A stretch of 64,000 bases of DNA from Lepus europaeus (GCF_033115175.1 NC_084850.1:107181939-107245938); one strand, 5' to 3'. Numbered from the stretch's first letter, positions 12,402 to 23,553 are shown. Made by a program: numbers and translations. Notes: generated by a model not told the origin, from the sequence alone.

Positions 12402-12756
12402 CTTTTTTAAAAGATTTATTTATTTATTTGAAAGGCAGAAATACAGGGATAGAAGAGGAAAGAGAGGGAGAGAGGGAGCGGGGGAGAGAGACACATCCTC
12501 CATCCGCTGGTTCACTCCGCAAATGGCTGCAATGGCTGGGGTTGGGCCAGCCTGAAGCCAGGAACCAAGGACTTCTTTCAGGTCTCCCATGTGGATGTAG
12601 AGTTCCAAGCACTTGGTCCATCTTCTGCTGCTTTCCCAGGTGCATTATCAGGAATCTGAATTGGAAGTGGAGCAGCTGAGTCTAGAACCAGTGCCCATAT
12701 GGGATGCCAGCACTGCAGGTGGAGGCTTAACTTTCTATGCAACAGCATCAGCTCTT
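12402..12756 (-). mobile_element. C-repeat SINE, type 1
   Basis: Left ttttttaaaagatttattta, middle catccgctggttcactccgc, and a decayed head complement ending gcaacagcatcagct. It is inserted in the tail of the preceding plus-strand SINE. Confidence 0.88.
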
Positions 12757-12784
12757 CTCTACTTCTATCTCTCTTTTTATTTGA

Positions 12785-12823
12785 TTTTTTTAAAAAGGAT
12801 TCATTTATTTATGTGAAAATCAG

Positions 12824-12860
<37 letters not shown>

Positions 12861-13088
12861 CCACCTACTGATTCACAACCCAAATGCTCGGCCAGAGACA
12901 GTAGTTGGAATTCCATCTGAGTCTCCCACTCAGGTACAGAGGACTAAGCACTTGAGCCATCATCTACTGCCTCCATTAGCAGGAAACTAGATAGGAAGCA
13001 GAATAGCTGGGACTCAAACCAGCATTCTGACACAAGGTGCAGGCATCCCAAGTGGTGGCTTAACCTGTTGTGCCAAAATGCCTGTTCC
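12785..13088 (-). mobile_element. C-repeat SINE, old
   Basis: Left ttttttaaaaaggattcatt, a (GA)n tract at about 12825-12855, right tgttgtgccaaaatgcctgt. Fifth insert in the MLT1 LTR. Confidence 0.82.
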
Positions 13089-13272
13089 TCTATAAGAATT
13101 GGAAAGAAGCCTAGAACAGATCCTTCCCTCACAGCCTTCAACAGAAACCAACCCTGCTTACACCTTGATCTTAGTCTTCAAGCCTCCAGAACTGTGAGAT
13201 AAAGCATTTCTGCTATTTAAGCCATTCAGTTTGTGTTACTTCATGATGGCAGTGCTAGTTGACTAATCCAAT

Positions 13273-14426
13273 GATCCGCACTGAGGATTTACCACTTGGG
13301 GTAAATCACGATCACACTTTGATACCTGAGGCCCTAGACATTTGAGCTGTTGTTGGGCCCTTTCCTCCAATATTAAAAATTATATTTTATAAACTTTTGT
13401 TATCAAAAAGTAAGAGTACTATTTATTTAAACATATTCCTCAACTTATAAGTTCACTTTTCTTGTGATTTTTAAAGAAATTAAAACATTTCCATGGGCCC
13501 CTAAAAGTATCATGGATCCTAGTCACTATGCTTGTTGTATCTAATGAATAGGTTGGCTCCGTTAACAGCCTTATGAGCAGCCACCTTGGGGATGATGCCC
13601 TGGGCAGCTCACACTGGCAAGTAGATCATAAGCTTCAGGGGAGTGAAGACCATGCATGACATCTGCATTCTCCATCTATAGCAACTGATCAATTAACCCA
13701 TCTAGTTTAATCCCCTGTTCCTAGGAAGGGCTATAACATCTACAATACCCAAAACATTCTACCACACTGTTTCTTTTTAAATCCCCAAGGATGGTGACGC
13801 CAGTGTTTATCAGAGCTTACCTCTGGAATCATCTTCCCATAGATCAGCAACATGCCTTTCAAGCCAACACACTCTAAGGGTGTTCCTGACGATACCTCTT
13901 TCCAACTCCGTAAAACCTATCATCTCAGTGCAAGCTTGAGCAATCACGTGATCATTGCTTCGGACCTCAGCTTCCACAGATGTGACTATAGCTTCACATG
14001 ATCACTTATGGGCCCTTTCAATAAACTAACTCAGCAAAGACTAAAACCCTTACATAACATTTTCTTACATTCAAAAATGAAAAATTTCAGCCAGGACAGG
14101 GAAGCCCACATAACCTCGTGCCCATTGATTCTGCCAAAATATGAGCTAAATGCCCTGCTTGTAGGTTTCCTAAACCCCACGCATTCCTTTTGGCTTCCCT
14201 AGATTCACAAAATAATTGTGGTTGGCTTTTTTTCTTCCCTTCAGAACCTGACTTTGGGACCTGTAACCATCTAATTATAAAAGGACCCTTCCCCTGGAAC
14301 CAAGGGCAAGAGATTGTGCAGACATCATTGTCACCCCCAACAAATGATTCTGCTATCCCCATACCCATTCCTGATCCTCAAGTTCATGTGCTAAAATTAT
14401 CACAACTTACCAGGAGGATTTCATAA
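13273..14426. other. Unassigned non-coding stretch
   Basis: No gene or repeat supported. The piece 13550-13660 reads oddly codon-like on the minus strand, but only over short frames and without a recognisable match. Confidence 0.45.
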
Positions 14427-14456
14427 GTTGTGTGTGTGTGTGTGCGCGCGCGCACG
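14427..14456. repeat. (TG)n(CG)n alternating purine-pyrimidine tract
   Basis: An uninterrupted TG run is followed by cgcgcgcgc. A GT-rich segment with repeated ggttttgg follows at 14458-14488. Confidence 0.9.
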
Positions 14457-14698
14457 TTTGGTTTGGCTTTGGTTTTGGTTTTGGTCTGGGCAGCAACATT
14501 GTAATAAACACACTACAAACTGAGTTTTAACCGGAATTCACTCCTTCATTGTTAGTGAGGGACAAAATAATCCTGGAAAATTAAAACTAAATTTATGGCA
14601 CTAAAGAAGTGATTAAAAATGGAATATATCTACTCTGTGAAGTATTATGTATCTACAGGATATACCCATACTGTGACTTGCTAAAAAATAATGAGATA

Positions 14699-15011
14699 GG
14701 GGCCAGCGCTGTGGTGCAGCAGATTAAAGCCTTGACCAGCAGTGCTAGCATCACATATGGGTGCTGGTTCGAGTCCTGGCTTCTCCACTTCCGATCCAGC
14801 TCCCTGCTAATGTGCTTGGGAAAGCAGCGGAAGATGGCACCCACATAGGAGACCCAGAAAAAGATCCTGGCTCCTGGCTTTGGAACGGCTCAGCTCTAGC
14901 CATTGCAGCCATTTGGGGAGTGAATCAGTGGATGGAAGATCTCTCTCTCTCTGTCTCTACTTCTCCCTGTAACTCTGTCTTTCAAATAAATAAAATAAAT
15001 CTTTAAAAAAT
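14699..15011 (+). mobile_element. C-repeat SINE, type 1
   Basis: Head ggggccagcgctgtggtgca; tail aataaataaaataaatcttt. TSD aataatgagata, exact over 12 bp, at 14687-14698 and 15012-15023. Confidence 0.95.
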
Positions 15012-15089
15012 AATAATGAGATAAATCTATATGAATTGATATGAGATCTTCAACACTTGTTTTTGTTCCAATCAGTTGCAAAATACATT

Positions 15090-15163
15090 TACATATATAT
15101 GTGTGTTTGATATATATATGCATACACACACACTATTTTATACACACACACACACACACACTA
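15090..15163. repeat. AT- and CA-rich microsatellites
   Basis: A (TA)n/(TG)n mix at 15090-15120 is followed by two (CA)n runs, the longer at 15142-15161. Confidence 0.85.
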
Positions 15164-15172
15164 TTATATCTA

Positions 15173-15484
15173 CAGTTGTCCCTTGACATACAAAGGGGAT
15201 TGGATTCAAGTCCTGCCATGCATACCAAAATCCACAGATTCTCAAGTCACCTGTATAAAGTGCAGAATATTTGTAGAGAACCTACATGTATCCACCTGTA
15301 TAGTATAAGTCATCTCTATATTATTTACAGTACCTAATACAATGTAAATGCTATATTCTTTAGAGAATAATGAGAAACAAAGTTGTACATGTTCAGGACA
15401 GACAAAATTTATTTTTCTGAATAATTTTCAATCCATGGTTGAGTAAGTCCATGGATATAGAACTCACAAATATGTAGGACCATA
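15173..15484. mobile_element. MER2-like Tigger-derived DNA element
   Basis: Starts cagttgtcccttgacataca after TA. Contains aaggggattggattcaagtc, taccaaaatccacagattct and acctaatacaatgtaaatgc, and ends gtaggaccata. This order is that of MER2, a non-autonomous relative of Tigger1. Confidence 0.72.
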
Positions 15485-16291
15485 TATATACTTTGATGTG
15501 GAAACCTTGAGACAGAAATTCAATTACAAGTAATTTATTTAGGAGATGATCCCATGAAACGCCAACAAGCGAAGAAAGAAGGAAACCAGTAAAAAATGCA
15601 TTTCCAAACAGATTGCCACTGTAGCCAATTGGTGGTTAATTTTTGCTGAAACCTCTAGGGACACCCTAGACCACACATTAGTGTTATCACAACTGATGGA
15701 TGAGGAAGCTGGAGTATTAGATATCAATGCTCATCAATTATTGGTCAAGTACTGTTCCTGGGGCACACTAAGTCCTTGGCATTGCCAGTTTCTCACATGC
15801 AGACAAAACATGCTCCTATTGTTGAAGAAGACCCACAAATAGCCCATTTGCTGGAAGTTAGAAGTTACACTAGTATGTACAGAATCAACAAGTTCCAAGG
15901 ACATTTGCTATAAAATACCTGCATATGTGTGTTTGCAAGCACACAGGAAAGGTTGAAAGAAGCCCACTAAACTATTGGCAGAAGTCACTGACCTAGCTGT
16001 TTTCCAAGACAGCTCATGACCACTACCACAGACAATAAAACAACACTTCTGGCTGGGAAGACAAAATCCACTTTAATCTCCTCAAAGCCCACCACACTGC
16101 TCATATTCTTCTCTGTATGCAACAGCACATTGTATAGTGGTGTATATCTCTCATGGCAACTGCAGAGTAACCATGATGGATTATAGGACTGATGGGACAG
16201 ACCTGTTCTTGTCCCCTTGTAGGAACCTATACTCAACACAGCTAACACATTTATTTTTAAAGCAATCATTTATGTCAATTAAAAAATATTT
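15485..16291. other. Unassigned non-coding stretch
   Basis: About 0.8 kb with nothing that I can support as a gene or repeat. Confidence 0.5.
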
Positions 16292-16592
16292 TGACAGGTG
16301 GGCTTTCAGCCTAGCAGTTAAGACACACACATACCACATTGGAAAACCTGGTTTCAATTTCCAGCTCTGGTTACTGATTCCAGCTTCATGCTAATGCATA
16401 CTGTGGGAGGCAACAGAGATGGCTCAAGTAATTGAGCTCCTGCCATCCATGTAGGGCACCTGGATTGTGTCCTTGGCTCTCAAGCTTGGATTCTGACCCA
16501 GGCACAGCCCTTATGTACATTTGGGGAGTGAATCAGCAGATGGAACTGGAACTCCTTCTGTGTGTGTCTGTCTCTCTCTCAAATAAAAAATG
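16292..16592 (+). mobile_element. C-repeat SINE, type 3
   Basis: Head ggtgggctttcagcctagca, middle ctgtgggaggcaacagagat, tail tctctctctcaaataaaaaa. Confidence 0.78.
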
Positions 16593-17014
16593 TAAAAAGC
16601 TGTTTGAGGATGTCATGATTTTCTTCCTATTCCATCCTACTCTAATCCTCCACCTCCACTTGTCTACTATTTCTTATGCTGAGCCTCAATACTATGGACA
16701 CACTATTACCTTGACCATTCAGGTAGCACTAACTCACTGCTCATGTGACAGGAGTCTATGACTGTTCAAATTCATCCTGCCCTCTACCCAGGGCTTAGGT
16801 CAATGAATAACATTTCCTAAGCCTGAAATACTGTAAGGAGCCCCTTGCCTCTTTCTAGCTGGCTCACCAAGCAGAAACCAGCATAAGTAGTGGGTTAGTC
16901 TGACTTCTCCCTAACAGGCCCAAAGAAAAATGTTCTGAAAAAAGCATTATTCTCTAGGCTATCTTTTAAGAAGTTTAGCCAAGGAGAAGGCATTCAGTAC
17001 AGTCATTGTCATTG
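16593..17014. other. Unassigned non-coding stretch
   Basis: The composition of 16610-16900 recalls an L2 3' end (pyrimidine-rich, many cctc and cttc blocks), but I see no decisive landmark. Confidence 0.35.
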
Positions 17015-17338
17015 TCACCACTTCAGATGTTCACATCCCACGTAAGAATGCCTAGATCAAGCCCTGGCTTGACTTCTGATCCAGCTTCCTGCTAGAGCAC
17101 TCCCTGGGAAGCAGCAAGTGACAGCTCAAGTACTTGGGTCCCTGCCACTCATGTGGGGAACCTGAAATGAGTTGCAGGCTCCTGGTTTCAGCCTGACCCA
17201 GCCTGGCTGTTGCAAGCATTCAGAGAATCTGTGAATCAAAGATCTCTCCTTCCCTGTCTGTCTGTCTCTATCTCTGCCTCTCTCCCTCACCCTCTCCTTT
17301 ATTCTCCCTCTCCCTCTCCCTTTTAAATTAGTTTTTAA
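17015..17338 (+). mobile_element. C-repeat SINE, old
   Basis: The body has gggaagcagcaagtgacagc and gggaacctgaaatgagttgc, then an expanded tc/ccct tract at 17250-17320. The head is heavily decayed. Confidence 0.7.
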
Positions 17339-19194
17339 ATAGTCTATCTAAAGAACAAAGGGATAAAATATGAGATTTCCAACGAGAGACATCTTTGTTG
17401 TCTTGGTTTTGTTTGGGATCAGTTCATTCATTCATTCATTAAAACACTCATTGAGGGTTTGTGATGTGCCAAGCACTACACTGAGAATGTTACCAACTCA
17501 TAGTACACACAAAGACATGGACCAGACTAGAGGCAAAATAAAGGGGGCATTTCTGGACTAAGTTCTCTGTCAATCCTATCTCTTTTATAATAACACAGGC
17601 CTGCCAATACCCCTCTAACTTAACCTGCTTCTGTATTTGTCAGGCAGTGTACAATTCTTGTTATGGCCATACCATAAAACCCCGAATCCAGAGGGCAGGG
17701 ATGCATTCCATGGCTGGAGGGTCTGCCCCTATGCCTGTAGCCAGCACAAGATGGCATCTACAGAAGCCAGCTTGTTCCAGCCTCACCAGTCACTGTGACT
17801 GGTGGGGCTGTTTTTATCTTGAGATCTCAGTAGCTCATTACCTGATCCTTCCTTATCTTCTAAAATACAGCTCAAAAATTTGCTCACAAGTAACAGAGCA
17901 GCCCCATACAGGCCAATAGCAGAGCTGCTTCTTAAGCTGACATTATTCCTTTATGGAAAAACAGAGGCTTGGCCGGGGCGGGGGGGGGGGGACAGGAGAC
18001 AAGCGCAGATTGAAATCCAGGGCCTTGAGCTAAAGCTTCAGGACCCCCAATGTGTGATTTATTATAGAACATGGACCAAAGATGCTTAGTTGATCCACCA
18101 ACTCTGGCTTGGTAACAATATGATTCAAATAGCATCCCTGGATGTGAAAAGATCCATTAAGCCATACAACCTCCACATCACACCTTGCAGTCAAACATGT
18201 ATTAGGGGAGTTAGGACAAAACAGTGCCTACAAATGCTTTATTCTAAAGGGACAGTCCCTTTGAATAGAATTGCTTCCTTAACAGGAGATTGGGACCAAA
18301 GAATGAAAATTGATATAATTTTCTACTCTTTGTGAAGAAACATTTAATTTGACATCTTTTATCCAGTGGAAATCAGGAAACCAACCGTGGCTCATTATCG
18401 GTTCCTTCTTTGATGCACCCCTCCCACAGCTACACTTTAAATTATACCTCCCATTCTCCTTAAGCAGGAGGTTACAGGTAGATAATGAAAAAAATAATTG
18501 CCCTGGTTAAAAGGTAACATTAAACTGGAGACTGAATTTAGGTGACTGTAGTTCTGAATTAAGCAAGCAGAAGCAGGCATCACTCTCAAAGAGCCTTCCT
18601 TCAATTCTTGAGACATTCAAACCACTGCTTACCAGAAAGGTACAAAACACCTTCAAGAATCTTTTTTTCCCCTGTATCATGTAATTGCTCACAACCAGCC
18701 CAAGGTGAAGTTCCCATAAACAAGTAGATTTATAGCAAACATAAAGTGGATTCCAAAAATCCAGGTGTGCAAATAAACGTGCATTGTTTTTCAAAACTAA
18801 AATTACACCTAACACCAACTCATTAGGGATTTCCCTCTTTTTGACGACCGAAAATTGTTCAAACTCCTCCAAGGGTTTGATGCAGCCCTCCAAGGTCAGG
18901 GAAAGCCCTCTGGTCTTCAGTTCATCTTCACTACCACCCATGTTGGGGGCCTCATGGTCCCTGGAACATAGATCTCCTGTCAGTGCCTGAGGATCTACTT
19001 GCCACGCATCCCTCCTAGCTGTGTCCCTCTCATGTTTATTTCTACCCCCCAGGCACTGTGAAAGCCAGGACTATGAGCCCTCATTACATATGAAGCCCCT
19101 TTCTCCTCTCAGAGAGATTTCGCTTCTTTCCCTCTGTAGCTCTCTGAGTGCAGAGAAGGATGGGTGAAGGCGAGAAACCAAGTACTTAGAATGT
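17339..19194. other. Unassigned non-coding stretch
   Basis: About 1.85 kb. It holds a G12 run at 17980-17991 and a 144-codon minus-strand open frame at 18507-18941 that I do not recognise and do not accept as a gene. Confidence 0.45.
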
Positions 19195-19297
19195 GAACAG
19201 TGAGATCTAGATGGTGATCAATGGGAATTCACTATAAAATTTTTTTTCAGTTTTGCTGTATGTTTGAAATTTCTCATAATAAATGGTGGAAGAAAAT
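19195..19297 (+). repeat. Old L1M 3' end
   Basis: The sequence ttttgctgtatgtttgaaat followed by ttctcataataaatggtgg is the characteristic terminus of old mammalian L1 3'UTRs. Confidence 0.5.
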
Positions 19298-20083
19298 ACA
19301 ACTCTTTCCCCAACACGTAACATTCCATACTGTGGTTTTTGAAAACAAAAGCCAGAAAAGCCAGAAAGGGAAGTGGAACACAGAAGCGAACTTAGCCCTG
19401 TTATATAAATCTCCCCTAAGATGGCAGAAATGATCTAGCCAGTAAACCTTCTTGGAACCTCAAAGGCAAAAAGACAGTGAGAACAAAGCACAACTTAAAA
19501 TCTCAATGGATTTTCCTACCATATTTTTATAAATAAAAGAGAATCAGGCGTGGTTGTCCACTCCCACTTCTCATTACCACCTCTGTCTGAAATCTAGTTG
19601 GTCACATACCATAACCACCTTTGTATCACTCAAAGATGTTTAGGAATGAAGCAATAGCTCACTCTCCTCACTTCTGCATCCCACATCCAGGATGGAAGGA
19701 TGAGTTTTTGACTGCAAGACACATGAATTGAACACACCCCAAATTTAGATGCCCAACAACTCAAAGAAACTATCAAGTAGCTACTGAGGTCTGAAAGCAC
19801 CCTGTCCATTGGGTATTAGGGCTGTATTGAAAAGATCTTAGCTTTGGCCTGCATGTTAGGAAATCATGAGCTCCTCACTCTTTCTGTCTCAATCAGAAAC
19901 AGCTGTTGGGAAGTTCTGATCAGTCAAAGCATAGGGTAAAAATCAAAAGTTTCTTTTTTAAGTAAATAAAATGAAGTTTCTGGCTAACTGTTGTCACATC
20001 ATGTGGAAATGACTAGATGGATTTTTAACAAATTTGGAAGTTATGTCTTGAATCGTCTGATAAAATAAATGCTGAGCAGTTGC
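19298..20083. other. Unassigned non-coding stretch
   Basis: No gene or repeat supported. Confidence 0.5.
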
Positions 20084-20490
20084 TGTGGTTTGAATATGAT
20101 TTGGTCCCTGAACTCAGTCAAGACTTTAAACCCTGAAGTCATAATTTAATGGTGCTAAGAAAGTAGAAACTTAATCCAATTATTGTGTCTAGGAGACGGT
20201 CCTAGTGGGAAGTACTTAGGTCACTGGGGGCTTGCCCTTGAAATGTAGCTCTCATGATAGCGTTACGGAAGCTTGAGTTTGGAATAAGCCTCTCACTTGC
20301 TTCCTTACTATCCATATATGATCCTTCCTCTGCGTGTACTTTGCCATCCACCTCTGGGCCTAACTGCCAGAGGCCAAGTCTATACCATGCTATTTGGACT
20401 ATGAGCCTCCAAAACTGTGAGCTACATGAAACATTTGTTTATAAGGAGACTGTCTCCGGTATTTTATTATAGTAATGAAAAACTAACTAA
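20084..20490 (+). mobile_element. MaLR-type LTR
   Basis: Starts tgctgtggtttgaatatgat, has agtgggaagtacttaggtca and cctccaaaactgtgagctac, and ends tatagtaatgaaaaactaac. This is the MST/MLT1 order of landmarks. Confidence 0.72.
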
Positions 20491-21169
20491 TGCAGTGGTA
20501 TATGGAAGACACATATTGAATTGTGCACTACAGTCTCCTTCTCCATAAGAGAAGTAGTCAGCCTCTAGAGCAGGTAAAAAAAATAAATAAATAAAACTGA
20601 AGTACAACCATACACTGATGAGACTTTGAGTGAGAAGAGAAACATCTGGAAAATATTGATTTCAACTCTGAGTCCTCAATTGGGTTCTGTGAGCGAGCAC
20701 TGGGTTATAATTGGGATGTTTTTCACTTGGGCAGCTCTCAAAAGGTGCTCCATGATGAGCTGCAGCAAGGATTCATTGATGTATTTTAAAATGACCAGTG
20801 AGTGATTCTCCTGTAATGTTGGGAGGCAGAATGGCAAATAGGACGGGGGAAACTCTAGTTAGACCAGCAGTGGACCACAGGAAAAAGGACTGAACTTGCT
20901 CCTACATAGTTTCATTTACTCTAAGTCTCAGCTACATTCCTGTATTATATTTGTTAATTATAATCTAACCACCTTACCAATATTAAAGTTCTCTAGTTTT
21001 CTCTCTCCCTACATCTACTTCTTTCTCTCGTTCTCGCTGCTGCTCTCTCTCTCTCTCTCCTTCTCTCCCCTCCCTCATACACAGTTGCTGGACAGATAGT
21101 GTTTCAGCTTCTCCTAAAGTATAAGTTGTTACGTTCTCGAGGGCTTCCAAATATAGTTATGCAGATTAG
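20491..21169. other. Unassigned DNA upstream of the kinase retrocopy
   Basis: AT-rich until about 21000, then a pyrimidine-rich tract (tctctctctctctccttctc at 21041-21070). The 5' edge of the retrocopy falls somewhere between about 21160 and 21240; I could not fix it by a TSD. Confidence 0.45.
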
Positions 21170-21234
21170 GCTTCCCAGAGTGCTCTGCTCTGTGAAGAGG
21201 TGGTTTCTGGGAACTAGGGGCATTCTGTGTTGGC

Positions 21235-21645
21235 AGGAGCTGGAGTGAGGAGAAGGCGGCAACGGCAGAGTGACAGGGGTCTCTTCATTCCAGACCAGAG
21301 TCACTGGTGGCAGCAGTATCGTCACCCAAACCCACCGCGCCGCTTTTCCAGCCCGCAACACTGTAGTGGCCGCGAGGCAGCTCGCCGCTGTCCAGCAACC
21401 AGCAACTGTCCCTGAGGAAGCCCCTCAGAATCGGCCGCCTCACGAAAAAGAATCCGAGTGAGTACCCAGTGGTTGAGTCCCTGTGGGTAGGTTCTGGGCC
21501 CCCAAACGCCGGGAAAAGCCTCCGGTGGCCACTTCCCGCTACCCCTCACCTCCTCAGCCTTGCCGCGTAGGTGAGCCCCAGCGCCCTCGGTTGTCCCCTC
21601 AGAGGTGCTGGCATTTTCCCTCAGCCTCCATCCTTGTCTTTCAGG
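21235..21645 (+). promoter_or_regulatory. CpG-rich 5' leader of the kinase retrocopy with intron-like borders
   Basis: GC-rich leader in an AT-rich region. It contains gaatccgagtgagtac (donor-like gtgagt at about 21457) and, ending at 21644 just before the start codon, ccttgtctttcag (acceptor-like). This could be an unspliced parental leader, a 5'UTR intron, or chance. No TATA box was evident near the presumed 5' edge. Confidence 0.4.
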
Positions 21646-22671
21646 ATGGCGAGCACGGGCGGCGGCAAGACCGAATTCATAGTCGGAGGGAACTACAAAC
21701 TGCTAAGAAAGATCGGGTGTGGCGCCTTTGGCGAAATTTATCTGGCCGTTAACCTCAGCAACGGCAAGCAGTCGGCCGTGAAGCTAGAGCTACAGAAGGC
21801 CAAGCATCCCATGCTGCTCCACGAGAGCATGCTCTATACGATTCTTCGGGGTGGCGTCGGCGTCCCCCGCGTACAGTGGTTCGGGCAGGAAAACGAGTAC
21901 AATGTGCTGGTCATGGATCTTCTGGGACCTAGCCTCGAGGAGCTCTTCAACTTTTGTTCCAGAAGGTTCTCCATGAAAACCATCCTGATGTTGGCTGACC
22001 AGATGATCAGCAGAATTGAACATGTGCATATGAATGATTTCGTACACAGGGACATTAAGCCAGAAAACTTCCTCATGGGCACTGGATGTTACTGTCGAAA
22101 GTGCTTGGAATCTCCACCGGGAAAGAGGAAAAGAAACAAGCTTCAGGGCTCAGCTGCCCCGTCGCGAGAACAGTTATACCTTATTGATTTTGGCTTGGCC
22201 AAAAAGTACAGGGACAGCGATACAAATGAACACATTCCGTACAGAACGGGTAAGAACTTCGCTGGCACCGCCCGATACGCTAGCATCAACGCACAGTGTG
22301 GCATCGAGCAGAGCCGCCGAGATGACCTGGAGGCCTTAGGCTACATTCTGATGTACTTTAATAGAGGCAGCCTGCCGTGGCAAGGAGTGAAGGCTATGGC
22401 AAGGAAGCAAGGCCTTAAAATGACTTGCGAAAAGAAGATGGCCACGCCTGTTGAAGTTCTGTGTGAGGGCTTTCCACAAGAGTTTGCCACCTACTTAAAC
22501 TACTGCCGTGGGCTGCAGTTCGACGAGACCCCCGATTACACCTATCTGAGGCAGCTATTCCGCAACCTTTTCCAAAACCTGAACCACGAGTACGACAACA
22601 CCTTTGATTGGACAGTGTTAACGGAGGAAGAGGAGGAGGAAGAAGCATCTTCCAAGAAGCAGGAGCAGTAG
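21646..22671 (+). CDS. CSNK1A1L-like: Casein kinase 1 alpha-like protein kinase, intact retrogene (341 aa)
   Basis: Predicted serine/threonine kinase of the CK1 family; parental CK1-alpha phosphorylates beta-catenin in the Wnt destruction complex and many acidic or primed substrates. The frame has no stop or frameshift over 341 codons. Visible motifs: glycine loop GCGAFG (24-29), ATP-anchoring lysine in AVKLE (K46), catalytic loop HRDIKPEN (134-141, Asp136), LIDFG (Asp181), and the CK1-specific SIN at 213-215 in place of APE. Residues 153-176 correspond to the alternative L insert of CK1-alpha and keep the basic PPGKRKR (157-163), a nuclear-localisation type sequence, but the insert is about four residues shorter and diverged afterwards. 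I chose ATG 21646 because it matches the parental MAS start and has A at -3 and G at +4; an in-frame ATG at 21571 is less likely. The C-terminus is odd: a run of seven glutamates (327-333), then TAG where the parent appears to have glutamine. All catalytic residues are present, so activity is plausible; expression is unknown. Confidence 0.85.
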   Translation: MASTGGGKTEFIVGGNYKLLRKIGCGAFGEIYLAVNLSNGKQSAVKLELQKAKHPMLLHESMLYTILRGGVGVPRVQWFGQENEYNVLVMDLLGPSLEELFNFCSRRFSMKTILMLADQMISRIEHVHMNDFVHRDIKPENFLMGTGCYCRKCLESPPGKRKRNKLQGSAAPSREQLYLIDFGLAKKYRDSDTNEHIPYRTGKNFAGTARYASINAQCGIEQSRRDDLEALGYILMYFNRGSLPWQGVKAMARKQGLKMTCEKKMATPVEVLCEGFPQEFATYLNYCRGLQFDETPDYTYLRQLFRNLFQNLNHEYDNTFDWTVLTEEEEEEEASSKKQEQ

Positions 22672-22740
22672 ACCCAAACCCCCACAGGCAAGCAACCTGT
22701 GCAAACCAAGAGGAACGGAAAGTTTCTAAGCGTGAATTGT
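22669..22740 (+). pseudogene. Lost C-terminal tail of the kinase frame
   Basis: After the TAG at 22669-22671 the same frame reads TQTPTGKQ and continues in recognisable parental tail order for about 17 codons. It then goes out of register by about 2 bp just before the expected parental stop (tttctaa at 22723-22729). The tail of CK1-alpha was therefore present in the inserted copy and was later cut off by a nonsense change. Confidence 0.65.
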
Positions 22741-23239
22741 GCCGCAGAAGTAGAGCCGACCATCAGAGCAGCATTTATTTCTCCCCTAATCTAGAAATTC
22801 TAGTTCACATGTACACTAGCCAGTGGGGGTGTGGTGTAAATCGCTTAATTTCATTATAAACTGGCCCTGGGCCGTATTGTGGATGCTGTATGCATCCTGA
22901 GTTGTAGCCACTGTAATTGGGACTATTAACTGAGATAGTGAAACACAGTGTCTGGTTTTCTGTTGCATTTGCTCAAGTAGAAACATTTACTAGATGGTTG
23001 ATACACATTGGCAGAGAAACTGTGCATATGCCAGGTTTTTTGTTGTTGTTGTTAAGACCTTTTATTTTGAACTATAGTGCTTTGAAATCTTATTTTCAGA
23101 AAAATGGCATGAACAGTATTCAGACTCAGTTGTGATGACTGTAAATTCTCACAACTGTGGATTATCAGGGTTTTTCTACCCCTAAGGGTTGCAAGTTATT
23201 CACTTAAAAGGTTCTTAAGACAGTTGGCTTTTTGTTTTG

Positions 23240-23553
23240 TTAAATATTTATTTATTCATTTGAAAGACTTACAGAAAGAGAGAGAGAGAGAGAAAGAGGG
23301 AGGGAGGGAGAGAGAGGGAGATCTTCCATCCGCTGGTTCACTCCCCAGATGGCTATAATGGCCAGCACCAGGCCAGGTAGAAACCAGGAGCCAGGAACTT
23401 CATCCAGGTCTCCCATGTAGGTGGCAGGGGCCCAAGCACTTTTTCCAGGTCATTAACAGGAAACTGGAGCAGCTGGGACACAAACCAGCACCTTTATAGG
23501 ATGCCAGCATCACAAGTGGTGGCTTTTACCTGCTATGCCACAATGCTGGCTCC
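23240..23553 (-). mobile_element. C-repeat SINE inside the retrocopy 3'UTR
   Basis: Left tgttaaatatttatttattc with a (GA)n/(GGGA)n tract at 23276-23320, then catccgctggttcactcccc; right end tgccacaatgctggctcc. It post-dates the kinase retroposition. Confidence 0.85.

Larger units (their letters stand above)
11251..13272 (+). mobile_element. MLT1-type MaLR LTR, broken into three pieces by SINEs
   Basis: Piece 1 (11251-11431) runs from gttatgaatgtgtctctcct to gatgtccttataaaaag. Piece 2 (11769-11805) continues with gaatgtcatgggagaagaca. Piece 3 (13089-13272) has ccttgatcttagtcttcaag and agaactgtgagataaagca and ends gttgactaatcca. Placed end to end, the three pieces follow the MLT1 LTR order. 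Everything between them is inserted C-repeats. Confidence 0.75.

Noticed and set aside
13550..13660. Processed pseudogene suspected on the minus strand
   Set aside because: I could not match the short translations to any protein family, so there is no support for a call.
18507..18941. 144-codon open frame on the minus strand
   Set aside because: Unrecognised translation; no splice or promoter context.
21571..21645. Upstream in-frame ATG extending the kinase by 25 residues
   Set aside because: The extension has no CK1 similarity, and the ATG at 21646 matches the parental start and has a strong Kozak context.
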